DNA of 64,000 nt from the NCBI RefSeq assembly GCF_030817535.1, contig NZ_JAUSZL010000002.1, forward strand, positions 1,364,001 through 1,428,000, given 5' to 3'. The stretch comes from Streptomyces sp. V3I8. GTDB taxonomy: Bacteria > Actinomycetota > Actinomycetes > Streptomycetales > Streptomycetaceae. Shown piece by piece: positions 8,696 through 17,916 of the stretch (position 1 is its first letter; each line of letters begins with the position of its first letter). The translations under genes were made by a program, and so were the position numbers. The notes beneath the pieces are model-generated. The model made no database searches. It was given only the letters and a program-made list of their open reading frames with translations, and had not been told where the DNA came from.

Positions 8696-9625
8696 TGATC
8701 GCTCGTCCGCGACCACGACGCCTGCGTCGAGCTGCGTCTGTACGCTGCGGGCGATCCGCAGTCCGTGACGGCGCAGTCCCGCGATGAACCGTGCGACGAG
8801 CGGATCGGTGTTGGCAGAGGTCACCGCCATCAACTGTCTGGTCCACCGCGGTGAGAACGGCCGGACCACGCCCGGAAAGCCCGCACTGATCGCACTCACC
8901 GGACAGACCGCAACGCCCAGTCCGGCGGCGGCGAGCTGAGGTGCCGTAGCAGTAACGGACGTCCGCATGACCGCCTCCGGGTGGACCCCGGCCCGGGCGA
9001 AGGACTGGTCGAGCCATGCGCCGAGGCGGTTGTGCGCCGTGTAGTGCACGAGTGGCGCGCCATCGAGGTCCTGGATCCGCACTGAGGCCTGCTGGGCCAA
9101 TGAGTGGCCGGTGGGCGCAGCCAGGACGATCTCCTCCTCGGCGATGGCAGTAATCCGAAAACGGCCGGACGGGGGGTCCGGCAGCACGGCGACGTCAACG
9201 TCGTCGGACTCGACCAGCCTTAGTGCCTCGTCCATGACGGCGAGCTCATGCAGGGTGATGACCACATCCGGGTGACGCCGGCGCCAGTCGCGGAGCACCG
9301 GGGCGAGCAAGGCGACGGTAAGGCTTTGCGCGCAGCCGATCCGCAGCAACCCGCCCCCGGCTTCTCCCACCGCCCGAGCCGATCGAACAGCGGTGGTAGC
9401 CGCCTCGACCGCCCGTCGGGCGTCAGCGACCGCGGCCCGCCCCGCGGCGGTGAGCTTGACCCCCCGTGCCTCGCGACGCAGCAGGGTCGTGCGGGCCTCA
9501 CGCTCCAGTGAGGCGATCTGGTGGGACACGGCCGGCTGCGAGGAGTGCAGCAGCAATGCGGCCTGAGTGATCGATCCGGTGTCCGCGACAGCAATGAGGC
9601 ACTCCAGTGCGCGAAAAGAAGGCAT
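8684..9625 (-). CDS. LysR-family transcriptional regulator
   Basis: This 313-residue protein has the N-terminal LysR winged HTH (FRALECLIAVADTGSITQAA, then SSQPAVSHQIASLERE) and the periplasmic-binding-like effector domain (LRIGCAQSLTVALLAPVL, PQLAAAGLGVAVCPVSAI). Length is normal for the family. Upstream of the start a TCAA/TTGA dyad (9656-9675) may be its own binding site. The gene it would control is not evident: the transporter fragment downstream on the same strand is broken and the DNA upstream holds no gene for about 800 bp. Confidence 0.88.
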   Translation of the reverse strand: MPSFRALECLIAVADTGSITQAALLLHSSQPAVSHQIASLEREARTTLLRREARGVKLTAAGRAAVADARRAVEAATTAVRSARAVGEAGGGLLRIGCAQSLTVALLAPVLRDWRRRHPDVVITLHELAVMDEALRLVESDDVDVAVLPDPPSGRFRITAIAEEEIVLAAPTGHSLAQQASVRIQDLDGAPLVHYTAHNRLGAWLDQSFARAGVHPEAVMRTSVTATAPQLAAAGLGVAVCPVSAISAGFPGVVRPFSPRWTRQLMAVTSANTDPLVARFIAGLRRHGLRIARSVQTQLDAGVVVADERSQTL

Positions 9626-10453
9626 CCAAAGACTCTATGCCAACCCCTCAAGGTATCAATCAGATGAGCTGTTGAGATCCCCGTGAACAACGGATGCGCC
9701 AATACCGAACGATCAGCCATACCCCTCACCGGCAGAGCATGCCCAACCGCTATCACGCACCAATTCGATAGTCGTCGTGACGGTCCTGGGCAGCGGGCTT
9801 GATGGCGGGCATACGTGCCTCGCGAACGCTCACCGCCACCGCGCTCCCCCGCAGACAGGCCCTGAACAATCAGACATCTGCCACAAGCACTTTCCATGAT
9901 CGTGCAGTAGCGACGGAACTGTTCGTCAGTCAGGCGGCCAGCACTCCCGTGCCATGCGCGTTCCCTCCCAGGCCGTTCAGCGGATGCGAGGTTTCGCGAG
10001 CAGCGACTAGACGTGGGGCATACCCCTGTACAGCGGAGACCGTGGACCGGCCGGAGTGGCGTGCACCTGGTCGCCTCTTTACGGGTGGCGGTCTCAGGTC
10101 CCTGGACCCCGGACTGCGCCTGGTCGTACTGCAGACGATCCAGGCAGTGTCCGGCCGGGGACCGACCCGGTCGAACGTACCCCCTTTCAAAAACGCGGCG
10201 AGCTGCTTGCCCCGGCGGTCTCGCCGCGTCTGGCCCGCAGTCCCGCCTTGCGACCGGCAGAGCCTCTTTGCGGGGTCCGGCCGCACTGCGCCGGAAAAGA
10301 GTGTCTGCTGTTGGGGAGTGCCCGATCGTGTCGTGGGCACCCGGCCTGTTGGGTGAAGCAGTGGCCAGGTCCTCTCCTGGACGCGGCCGGCCGTTCTCCT
10401 GGTCCGGTCCCGCTTTTGAGCAGTCCACGCCTCAATGCCGCAGGAGGTACACC
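9626..10453. other. Gap without a supported gene
   Basis: Several overlapping frames exist on both strands here, but their proteins are rich in Arg, Pro and Gly, lack motifs and show no consistent codon bias. I see no gene. The right end holds the AGGAGGT ribosome binding site (10442-10448) of the next gene and the left end the LysR promoter region. Confidence 0.5.
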
Positions 10454-11182
10454 GTGAGCGATGAGGTCTCTGCCCTTCCCGACGTGATGTCTGTGCTGCT
10501 GAGCACCGACTCGCTCGAGGAGTTCCTCAAGATGCTTGCGGACAGTGCGCTGGCCATGGCAGCCGGCGCCGGCGGGGTGGGGATCACCTTGGAGCGGCAC
10601 AAGCGGCCGCTGACGGTGGTCAGCAGCGGGGCGGGAGCGCCTGAGCTGGATGAGGCCCAGTACGGACAGGACGACGGACCGTGCCTGCAGGCGCTGCGCC
10701 AAGGCGAGGAGGTCCTGGTGGCGGACATGCTGGAAGAGCGGCGCTGGGGCCCTTACCCCGCGTATGCGGCTGCGTGCGGTACTCGTTCGTCGCTGTCGCT
10801 GCCGATCGCCGCGCACACCCACACCGCCGGCGCCCTGAATCTGTACTCACCCAAAGCATCCGCGTTCCCCAACATCGACCTCACCGGCCTTCGGAAACTG
10901 GCCGAGCAGGCGACCGGAGCGATCGCTCTGGCCCAGTGCATCGCCGACGCACAGCAGTACGCCACGGACCTGCAGCACGCCATGGAATCACGCACGGTGA
11001 TCGACCAGGCCACCGGCGTGATCATGGGACAGCAGCGCTGCACCGCCGACGCAGCCTTCGCCCTCCTGCGCAAAGCCTCCCAGCACCGCAACATCAAACT
11101 CCGCGACCTCTGCCAGGAACTCATCACCAACATCGGCGGCGCCCCACCCGCCGACAGGCGCCCCCTACGCCCCCGCCCCTGA
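10454..11182 (+). CDS. GAF and ANTAR domain protein (probable RNA-binding antiterminator)
   Basis: The product is 242 residues. An N-terminal GAF sensor domain (about 15-160, with LPIAAHTHTAGALNLYS as the characteristic beta strands) is followed by a C-terminal ANTAR domain (about 165-225, RTVIDQATGVIMGQQRC and AFALLRKASQHRN). ANTAR proteins bind paired hairpins in nascent RNA and prevent termination. The GTG start is chosen because AGGAGGT lies 5 nt upstream and the protein then begins at the GAF domain; longer readings upstream are low-complexity. A cognate RNA target is not obvious in the window. Confidence 0.88.
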   Translation: MSDEVSALPDVMSVLLSTDSLEEFLKMLADSALAMAAGAGGVGITLERHKRPLTVVSSGAGAPELDEAQYGQDDGPCLQALRQGEEVLVADMLEERRWGPYPAYAAACGTRSSLSLPIAAHTHTAGALNLYSPKASAFPNIDLTGLRKLAEQATGAIALAQCIADAQQYATDLQHAMESRTVIDQATGVIMGQQRCTADAAFALLRKASQHRNIKLRDLCQELITNIGGAPPADRRPLRPRP

Positions 11183-11289
11183 CCCGCACACCCCCGCAGG
11201 CCATCACCACCCACGTCGGCGAACCCGCACCACCGGCACCTCACTCCCCCGCCGGCCTCGATCAGCGCGTGCAGCACGAAGAAGGAGCC

Positions 11290-11839
11290 GAGGTGCGATC
11301 GGCGAAGCACGAGCATCGACGAGAAGATCGCTGCCGTACAGCGGCGCGAAGCCGCACAGGCACGTGTCGGTGACATCGACACCAGCCAGTGGATCCGGAC
11401 CGTACGGCGTCAGACCACACCCGCGCCCGGCGGACTGACCGACAAGGGCACCAAAGGCAAACGCGCCCGCAAGGTTCCCATCGTCGAGGAGATCCGTCCC
11501 CTCGTCGCCCAGCGCATCCTGTCCGCCGGCCCCGATCCCGATGCCCGCCTGTTCACCGGCCCGCGCGGCGGACGCATCTCCACCGCCGTCCTGCGCCACG
11601 CCACCCACTGGGACGACGTGGTCACCAAGCTCGGCTACGAGCACCTGCGCCGGCACGACCTCCGGCACACCGGACTGGCCTGGTTCGCCGACGCCGGAGT
11701 CCAGGTACACGTCCTCCGCAGGATCGCCGGCCACGGGTCACTGACCACCACCCAGCGCTACCTCCACCCGGACGTACACAAGATCACGGCCGCCGGCGCC
11801 CCACGCTCCCCGCCGAGCCCGATCGTCATGACCCGCTGA
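11290..11839 (+). pseudogene. Tyrosine-recombinase (phage-type integrase) C-terminal remnant
   Basis: An uninterrupted frame, open from the stop codon of the preceding gene, encodes the catalytic end of a tyrosine integrase: GTKGKRARKVPI (beta-hairpin lysine region), HDLRHTGLAWF (box II HxLRH), IAGHGS (His) and QRYLHPD (nucleophile Tyr). The first catalytic Arg (a GLRWGE-type motif) and the whole N-terminal arm- and core-binding domains are missing. No ATG or GTG start exists in the frame before 11618. It lies about 100 bp from the 3' end of tRNA-Pro, the usual position for an element integrated there, and is therefore a relic of an excised or deleted integrative element. Confidence 0.8.
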
Positions 11840-11885
11840 CGCCGGTCAAGGACGCCGGTCCCCAACTGGTCCCCAAAAAAGACCA

Positions 11886-11919
11886 AGGGCCGGTTTCGGA
11901 TTTCTCCGAAACCGGCCCT
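11886..11919. terminator. Strong hairpin between integrase remnant and tRNA-Pro
   Basis: A perfect 15-bp stem (11886-11900 with 11905-11919) with a TTTC loop. It is placed to stop transcription from both sides. Confidence 0.8.
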
Positions 11920-11938
11920 GACCTGCGACTGTCTCCAG

Positions 11939-12012
<74 letters not shown>

Positions 12013-12111
12013 ATGCGCCTCGTCGCGGTGAACCGCGTGATCGCGCGAACAGAACCTTACCGCACGCCCGGGGCTGCTCCGAAGACGGCGCGGCAGGGGG
12101 ACAATCGGTGC

Positions 12112-12639
12112 ATGAGCAGCACTTCTGACGACGACAGCGGCAGCGGCGACGGGCGGGACCGGGACGCGGAGGGGCGGGCGCGCAACGCACGGCCGCGGGA
12201 CGGGCTCGGGCGGCCCCTGCCGTACGGGACGGACGGGGTCGAGCGGCAGCCCGAAGGCGTGGTGCGCGCCCCCGAGGACACGGTCACCGAGGCGCAGGCG
12301 CTGCTGGCGGCGGGCAAGCCGTTCCACGCGCACGAGGTCTTCGAGGACGCCTGGAAGTCGGGCCCCGACGGGGAGCGCGCGCTGTGGCGGGGACTCGCCC
12401 AGCTCGCGGTGGGGCTCACGCACGCGGCCCGGGGCAATGCGACGGGCGGTGCGCGGCTGCTGCGGCGCGGGGCCGGCGCCGTCGAGGAGTGGGGCGCGCA
12501 GAGCGGGACGCCTCGCCCGTACGGACTGGCGCCGGCCGAACTCGCCTCCTGGGCCCGCGAGTTGGCGGAGCTCGTGGAGCGGGACCAGACGGCCGTGGAC
12601 GCGCGGGAGTGGGCGCCGCGGTTGCGCGGCGGCGCGTAG
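12112..12639 (+). CDS. DUF309 family protein
   Basis: This 175-residue protein has a charged, low-complexity N-terminus (about 50 residues) followed by the DUF309 core, recognisable by KPFHAHEVFEDAWKS and LWRGLAQLAVGLTHAARGN. The family is helical, common in actinobacteria and of unknown function. The ATG is chosen so that the protein starts after the tRNA and matches usual family length. It is followed by cobF on the same strand after about 110 bp. Confidence 0.85.
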   Translation: MSSTSDDDSGSGDGRDRDAEGRARNARPRDGLGRPLPYGTDGVERQPEGVVRAPEDTVTEAQALLAAGKPFHAHEVFEDAWKSGPDGERALWRGLAQLAVGLTHAARGNATGGARLLRRGAGAVEEWGAQSGTPRPYGLAPAELASWARELAELVERDQTAVDAREWAPRLRGGA

Positions 12640-12752
12640 ACCTGCTCCCGGGCCGCTCCCGGGCCGCTTACGGTCCGCCGCCCGCGTCGCTCCCGGCCGC
12701 CCGGAGCAGGTGCGGTGACCGCGGCCGCGGTGCCGTGCGGCAGACTCGGGGC

Positions 12753-13550
12753 GTGCGAAAGATTCATGTCATCGGCATCGGTGCGGGCGACCCCGACCAA
12801 CTGACCCTGCAGGCGGTCAAGGCGCTGAGGAGCACGGACGTGTTCTTCATCCTGGACAAGGGCGAGGTGAAGGCGGACCTGGTACAGCTGCGCCGGGACA
12901 TCCTGGACGCGCACCTGCCGGACGGGGCGTACCGGACGGTGGAGGCGCGCGACCCGGAGCGCGACCGGGCCGCCGGGGGCGCGGGCTACTCCCCCGCCGT
13001 CGGGGACTGGCGCAGCGCCCGCGCCGACATCTACGCGCGGCTGATCGCCGAGGAGCTGGACGAGGACGGGACCGGGGCGTTCCTCGTCTGGGGCGACCCC
13101 TCGCTGTACGACAGCACGCTGGGCATCCTGGAGGAGATCCTCCGGAAGGGCGCCGTGGCCTTCGCCTACGACGTGGTGCCGGGCATCAGCAGCGTCTCGT
13201 CCCTGGTCGCCCGCCACCGCACCGGACTCAACCGCGTGGCACGGCCCGTGCAGATCACCACGGGCCGCCGGCTCGCCGAGGGGTTCCCGGAGGGCGTCGA
13301 CGACGTGGTGGTCATGCTGGACGCCCACCAGACGTTCCGGCGGTACGCCGACTCCGGCGAGGACATCGACATCTACTGGGGCGCCTACCTGGGCACGCCG
13401 GACGAGATCCTCGCCTCCGGCCCGCTGGCGGAGACGGCACCCCGCATCGTCGAGCTGCGCGCGGAGGCCCGCGAACGCAAGGGCTGGATCATGGACACGT
13501 ACCTGCTCCGCAGGCATCCCCGGGACCAGGACGCCCCCGGACCGGGCTGA
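12753..13550 (+). CDS. cobF: Precorrin-6A synthase (deacetylating), cobalamin biosynthesis
   Basis: This 265-residue protein is an SAM-dependent tetrapyrrole methyltransferase of the CobF type. In aerobic B12 synthesis CobF methylates C1 of precorrin-5 and removes the acetyl group. Seen: N-terminal IHVIGIGAGDPDQLT, the SAM-site loop FLVWGDPSLYDST, and VPGISSVSSL, a combination that matches CobF. The GTG start gives the standard N-terminus right at the first strand. It stands alone here; no other cob gene is in the window. Confidence 0.9.
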   Translation: MRKIHVIGIGAGDPDQLTLQAVKALRSTDVFFILDKGEVKADLVQLRRDILDAHLPDGAYRTVEARDPERDRAAGGAGYSPAVGDWRSARADIYARLIAEELDEDGTGAFLVWGDPSLYDSTLGILEEILRKGAVAFAYDVVPGISSVSSLVARHRTGLNRVARPVQITTGRRLAEGFPEGVDDVVVMLDAHQTFRRYADSGEDIDIYWGAYLGTPDEILASGPLAETAPRIVELRAEARERKGWIMDTYLLRRHPRDQDAPGPG

Positions 13551-13652
13551 CCCGGGGCCCCACAGCACGGCGCAGGCCCCACAAGCCCCACAGACCCGGC
13601 AGACCCCGAAGGCACACGGCAGCGGCCCGCACCCCCGCGCGGACGGCCCCGC

Positions 13653-15803
13653 ATGCACACCCCGCGGGCCGGTGTGAAGCTGACCGGTGTGACGACCATC
13701 GACACCGCCGGACCGCCCGCCGGACCGCCCGCCGCCGAAGCACCCGCCACGCAGTCTCCCGTGCTGGACAGGCGACGCCGCAACGTCGTCTTCGTGACGA
13801 TCATGCTCGGCATGCTGCTGGCCGCGCTGGACCAGACGATCGTGGGCACGGCGCTGCCGACGATCGTGTCGGACCTCGGCGGCGCGGAGCACATGTCGTG
13901 GGTGGTCACCAGCTATCTGCTGGCGGAGACCGTCGCCACGGTGCTGGTCGGCAAGTTCGGTGACCTGTTCGGCCGCAAGATCGTCTTCCAGGTGTCGGCG
14001 ATCATCTTCATCACCGGCTCGTTCCTGTGCGGCCTGGCCTCGAACATGCTGCTGCTGATCTCCTGGCGGGCCATGCAGGGCATCGGCGCGGGCGGTCTGA
14101 TGGTCACCGCGATGGCCCTGATCGCCGACGTGATCCCCCTGCGCGAGCGCGGCAAGTACCAGGGGGCGATCGGCGCGGTGTTCGGCGTCGCCACCGTGAT
14201 CGGCCCGCTGCTCGGCGGCCTCTTCACCGACCACCTCACCTGGCGCTGGGCGTTCTACGTCAACGTGCCCATCGCGATCCTCGTCGTGGTGGCCGCGGCC
14301 CGCACGATCCCGGTGGTGAAGTCGCCGTCCCGCCCGGTCATCGACTATCTCGGCATCGCGCTGGTCGCGATCGGCGCCAGCGCGCTGATCCTGGCGACGA
14401 GCTGGGGCGGCAACGAGTACGCCTGGGGCTCCCCCGTCGTCATCGGCCTCTTCGCCGGCGGTGTCGTGGCGCTGGCGGCGTTCTGCCTGGTCGAGACCCG
14501 GGCGGCCGAACCCATGCTGCCGATGCGGCTGTTCGGCAACCCCGTCTTCACGGTCTGCTCGATCCTCAGCTTCATCGTGGGCTTCGCCATGCTCGGCGCG
14601 ATGACGTTCCTGCCGACGTACCTGCAGTACGTGGACGGCGACTCGGCCACGGTCTCCGGCGTACGCACCCTGCCGATGGTCGTCGGCCTGCTCATCGCCT
14701 CGGTGTTCAGCGGCAGCGTGGTCAGCAGGACCGGGCACTACCGGGTCTTCCCCGTCGTCGGCTCGCTGGTGATGGGCGTCGGTCTCTACCTGCTCTCCCT
14801 GATGGGCAGCGGCACCGGCATCTGGCTGTCCTCGCTGTACATGTTCGTGCTCGGCGCCGGGATCGGGCTGTGCATGCAGGTGCTCACCATCGCCGTGCAG
14901 AACACCGTCGAGTACACCGACCTGGGTACCGCGACGTCCGGCGTGACCTTCTTCCGTACGCTGGGCAGCTCCTTCGGCACCGCGGTCTTCGGCACGATCT
15001 ACACCAACACGCTGAAGCCGAACCTGGCGGACGGGGTCGCCGAGGCGGCCCGGACCGGCGCCGCCGACCCCGCGGCCGTCACCAGGGCCGCGACCAGCCC
15101 GGAAGGGCTGCACAGCCTGCCGTCGGCGACCGCCGCGCCCCTCGTGAAGGCGTACGCGGAGACGCTGCAGACCGTCTTCCTGTGGACGGTGCCCGTCGCG
15201 CTGCTCGGTTTCCTGGTCTCGCTGTTCCTCAAGCAGGTGCAGCTGCGCGACAGCGCGCGGATGGGGTCCACCGACCTGGGCGAGGGTTTCGCGACCCCGT
15301 CGGCGGCCGACAGCCGGCAGCGCCTGGAGGCCACGGTGGGGAAGATCCTCGGCGGTACCGGGTCCGACACCCTGCGCCGGATCGTCATCGGGGCGGACAC
15401 CCGGCTGGACGTCGCGGGGGCCTGGGCGGTGATGCAGGTCGAGCTGTTCACCCGGATGGTCGGTCACGCCGGTCTCACGCTGATCGCGGCCCGGCGGCAC
15501 CTGCCCCCGGAGGTCCTGGTGCCGGTCTTCCAGCGCATGGTCGAGGAGGGCTACCTCACCCGCGAGGGCACGCTGTTCATGCACACCGAGGCCGGCGCGC
15601 GTGAGGCCCGTGTCATCGGCGAGGCCTGGGCCGGCTGGCTGGCGGACCGCGTCGAGAACGACCTCGGCCGCCCCTCGGGCGAGGAGCTCCGCGTCGCCGT
15701 CGACAGCATCGCCAAGCGGCTGCTGGTCGAGGACCTGTCCGACGGACCCGCGGCGGAGCCGCGCCCGAGAGCCCTGGCCGCGGCGGGCACCGACCGACGC
15801 TAG
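13653..15803 (+). CDS. DHA2-type MFS drug transporter with C-terminal winged-helix-like domain
   Basis: Residues about 35-535 form a 14-helix EmrB/QacA-type proton antiporter, with the signature [19 protein letters not shown] and motif C-like [17 protein letters not shown] further 170-residue soluble C-terminal region follows, containing [31 protein letters not shown], a helix-helix-wing pattern. The extension resembles those of some Streptomyces efflux proteins, but its role is unknown to me. The start may be the ATG at 13653 or the GTG at 13674 or 13689; the first 12 residues are uncertain. Probable role: export of a drug-like compound through the cytoplasmic membrane. Confidence 0.85.
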   Translation: MHTPRAGVKLTGVTTIDTAGPPAGPPAAEAPATQSPVLDRRRRNVVFVTIMLGMLLAALDQTIVGTALPTIVSDLGGAEHMSWVVTSYLLAETVATVLVGKFGDLFGRKIVFQVSAIIFITGSFLCGLASNMLLLISWRAMQGIGAGGLMVTAMALIADVIPLRERGKYQGAIGAVFGVATVIGPLLGGLFTDHLTWRWAFYVNVPIAILVVVAAARTIPVVKSPSRPVIDYLGIALVAIGASALILATSWGGNEYAWGSPVVIGLFAGGVVALAAFCLVETRAAEPMLPMRLFGNPVFTVCSILSFIVGFAMLGAMTFLPTYLQYVDGDSATVSGVRTLPMVVGLLIASVFSGSVVSRTGHYRVFPVVGSLVMGVGLYLLSLMGSGTGIWLSSLYMFVLGAGIGLCMQVLTIAVQNTVEYTDLGTATSGVTFFRTLGSSFGTAVFGTIYTNTLKPNLADGVAEAARTGAADPAAVTRAATSPEGLHSLPSATAAPLVKAYAETLQTVFLWTVPVALLGFLVSLFLKQVQLRDSARMGSTDLGEGFATPSAADSRQRLEATVGKILGGTGSDTLRRIVIGADTRLDVAGAWAVMQVELFTRMVGHAGLTLIAARRHLPPEVLVPVFQRMVEEGYLTREGTLFMHTEAGAREARVIGEAWAGWLADRVENDLGRPSGEELRVAVDSIAKRLLVEDLSDGPAAEPRPRALAAAGTDRR

Positions 15804-15826
15804 GGCGTTTCTTCAAGAAACGCCCT
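15802..15826. terminator. Bidirectional terminator between convergent genes
   Basis: AGGGCGTTTCTT and its exact complement AAGAAACGCCCT form a 12-bp stem that overlaps the stop of the MFS gene. It lies 58 bp from the end of the convergent permease gene. Confidence 0.8.
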
Positions 15827-15883
15827 GGCCGCGGACCCGGGCCGCGGCGAGGACGCCGGGCGCGGCTGCGGCGGGGCGCGCCG

Positions 15884-16657
15884 TCAGCGCAGGAGCAGCT
15901 GCAGGCCGCCCAGTACCGTCGCCGCGATCACCAGTTGTTCGAACAGGCGCTGGTTGATGCGGTCCACCGCCCACTTGCCGAGGAGGGCGCCCGGGAGGAC
16001 GAAGACGGCCAGGGCCGCGTCCAGGAGCAGCGAGTGACCGTCGATCAGACCCAGGCCGACGCTGAAGGGGACCTTGGAGACGTTGACGATCAGGAAGAAG
16101 AAGGCGGAGGTACCGAGGAAGCCGAGTTTGCGGAAGCCCGCGGACAGGAGGTACATCGACATCACCGGACCGCCCGCGTTGGCGACCATCGTGGTGAAGC
16201 CGCCCAGCACCCCGTACGAGCGTGCCTTGACGCGGCCGGTCCGGGTGGTCACCGCGTCGGGGTCGTTCTCCGCCTCGGCCTTCCGGCGGCGCCACACCGT
16301 GACCCCGGCCATCAGCAGCAGGATCGCGCCGATCGACGTACGCACCATCGCGTCGTCGGCCCGCATCAGGAACACCGTGCCGACGACCACGCCCGCGGCG
16401 ACCGCGGGGAACAGCCTCCACAGCGTCGGCCAGTGCGCGTGCCGCCGGTAGGTGAGGACGGCGAGCACGTCCCCGACGATCAGGATCGGCAGGAGCACCC
16501 CCGTGGACGCCCGGGCCGGCAGCACCGCCGCGAAGATCGCGAGGCTGACGGTGTTGGCGCCGCTCACGGCGGTCTTGGAGAAGCCGACGAGCAGGGCCGC
16601 GGCGGCGAGGGCGGCGAACTCCCAGGGGGTCGTGTGCCAGAGCGTCATCGTGTCCAT
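15884..16657 (-). CDS. TauE/SafE (DUF81) family membrane permease
   Basis: The product is 257 residues of mostly hydrophobic helices (7-8 predicted), with the family features LLVGFSKTAVSGANTVS near the N-terminus and MVANAGGPVMSMYLLSAG at the start of the second repeat. TauE/SafE proteins export or import sulfite, sulfoacetate or related organosulfur anions across the cytoplasmic membrane; the substrate here cannot be told. The ATG at 16657 is used; an inner ATG at 16648 is possible. The gene converges with the upstream MFS gene. Confidence 0.85.
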   Translation of the reverse strand: MDTMTLWHTTPWEFAALAAAALLVGFSKTAVSGANTVSLAIFAAVLPARASTGVLLPILIVGDVLAVLTYRRHAHWPTLWRLFPAVAAGVVVGTVFLMRADDAMVRTSIGAILLLMAGVTVWRRRKAEAENDPDAVTTRTGRVKARSYGVLGGFTTMVANAGGPVMSMYLLSAGFRKLGFLGTSAFFFLIVNVSKVPFSVGLGLIDGHSLLLDAALAVFVLPGALLGKWAVDRINQRLFEQLVIAATVLGGLQLLLR

Positions 16658-16793
16658 GCGGTGACCGATGCTATGTCCATCTGTCCGGTCATGGCACGGG
16701 TGTCTCACCGGACGGGCGGGCGCGGCGGGTGTTTCCGCCGGTCCGGGCCGGGCACTCGGGTGGGCGCGAATCGACGGACGGAAGGAACACCCG

Positions 16794-17177
16794 ATGGCCG
16801 ACGCCCTCGAGCTCGACGCGCTGTGGGAGGAGTTCCACCGCGTGGTGAACATGACCTCGCAGGAACTGGCCGCCTGGCTGCGGGTGAACGATGCGGCCGA
16901 GGAGTCGGTCCCGCCGCCCGAGCACAAGGGCACGCCGACCGGTGAGCATGTGCTGGCCCTGCTGCAGAAGCGGCGGATCGATCTCACCGACGACGACCTC
17001 GACGTGATGTACGAGGTCGTGGACACCGTCACGGCCGAGACGGACCCGGAGCACGTGCCGCAGGGCGCCGCGGAGGCGGCGGAGGCGCACCGGTCCGAGG
17101 ACTCCGAGGCCGTGCAGGCCCGTCGCCGCAAGCGGCTGATGACGCTGGGCCACGACCCGTCCCGGGCGACCGCGTGA
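16794..17177 (+). CDS. DUF3140 family protein
   Basis: This 127-residue acidic protein contains the DUF3140 pattern LWEEFHRVVNMTSQELAAWL and RRIDLTDDDLDVMYEVVDTV, and ends in a basic tail (RRRKRLMTLGHDP). The family is small and uncharacterised. The ATG at 16794 follows an ACGGAAGGAA ribosome binding site. The stop overlaps the GTG start of the next gene (GTGA), so the two are probably translated together. Confidence 0.85.
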   Translation: MADALELDALWEEFHRVVNMTSQELAAWLRVNDAAEESVPPPEHKGTPTGEHVLALLQKRRIDLTDDDLDVMYEVVDTVTAETDPEHVPQGAAEAAEAHRSEDSEAVQARRRKRLMTLGHDPSRATA

Positions 17178-17854
17178 GCGACGGGTCCCGACGGATCCTC
17201 TCGGCTCTGATCGCCGGGCACGGCCGTACCTTCGCCGAGGAGGCGGGCATCCGGCTGCGGAACACCCCGCAGCCGCTGTACCGGACCCTGGTCATGTCCT
17301 GCCTGCTCAGTGCCCGGATCCGCGGCTCCGTCGCCCTCGCCACCACTCGCGCCCTGTACGAGGCCGGGCTGCGCGATCCCCGCCGCATGGCCCGGGCCCC
17401 GTGGCAGGAGCGGGTCGACGCGCTGGGCCGGGGCGGCTACCGGCGCTACGACGAGCGCACGGCGACCCAGCTCGGGGAGGGGGCCGAGCTGTTGCTGGAC
17501 CGCTGGGGCGGGGATCCGCGCCGGATGCGGGAGGCGGCGGACGGCGACCTGGACGAGCTCCGGTCCCTGCTGCGGGAGCTGCCGGGGCTCGGCCCCGCCG
17601 GGGTGGACATCTTCCTGCGGGAGGTGCAGCAGGTGTGGCCCGAGGTCGCGCCCCACCTCGACGCGAAGGCCCTGCAGGGCGCGGCCCGGCTCGGTCTGCC
17701 CGAGGAGCCCGGCCGGCTGCTGGAACTCGCCGGGGACACCGGTCCGGCCGTGCTGGCGGCCGCGCTGGTGCGGGCGGCGCTGGACAGGTCCGTCGTGGAC
17801 GACTGCCTGCGCCAGGCACACGGGACCGGGCCCGGCACTCGTCACTCAACTTAG
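17174..17854 (+). CDS. HhH-GPD / endonuclease III-like DNA repair protein
   Basis: This 226-residue protein has an N-terminal helical half (LYRTLVMSCLLSARIRG) and a helix-hairpin-helix motif LPGLGPAGVDIFLREVQ (about residues 137-154), followed by APHLDAKALQG where the family's catalytic Asp usually sits. No iron-sulfur cysteine cluster is visible at the C-terminus, unlike Nth. It probably belongs to the HhH-GPD base-excision superfamily with unknown lesion specificity. The stop codon (17852-17854) lies inside the iron box of the next gene. Confidence 0.75.
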   Translation: MSDGSRRILSALIAGHGRTFAEEAGIRLRNTPQPLYRTLVMSCLLSARIRGSVALATTRALYEAGLRDPRRMARAPWQERVDALGRGGYRRYDERTATQLGEGAELLLDRWGGDPRRMREAADGDLDELRSLLRELPGLGPAGVDIFLREVQQVWPEVAPHLDAKALQGAARLGLPEEPGRLLELAGDTGPAVLAAALVRAALDRSVVDDCLRQAHGTGPGTRHST

Positions 17855-17873
17855 CTTAGGCTAAGCTAAGTTC
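17849..17873. promoter_or_regulatory. Perfect iron box (DmdR/IdeR operator)
   Basis: The 19-bp core at 17851-17869 is TTAGCTTAGGCTAAGCTAA, an exact palindrome; the symmetry extends to 25 bp (17849-17873). It matches the DmdR consensus TTAGGTTAGGCTAACCTAA. It lies 43 bp before the isochorismatase-like gene, so that gene is predicted to be repressed in iron-replete cells. Confidence 0.9.
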
Positions 17874-17916
17874 CTGAACGGGCTCGGACACCCACGCCAC
17901 CAGGGAGGAGTCCGCC

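Noticed and set aside
9799..10356. Overlapping frames of 130-190 codons on both strands before the GAF-ANTAR gene
   Set aside because: No motifs, no ribosome binding sites and compositions typical of non-coding high-GC DNA.
12057..15584. A 1,175-codon minus-strand frame opposite cobF and the MFS gene
   Set aside because: It is low-complexity Arg/His/Asp/Gln sequence mirroring the codons of recognisable genes on the plus strand.
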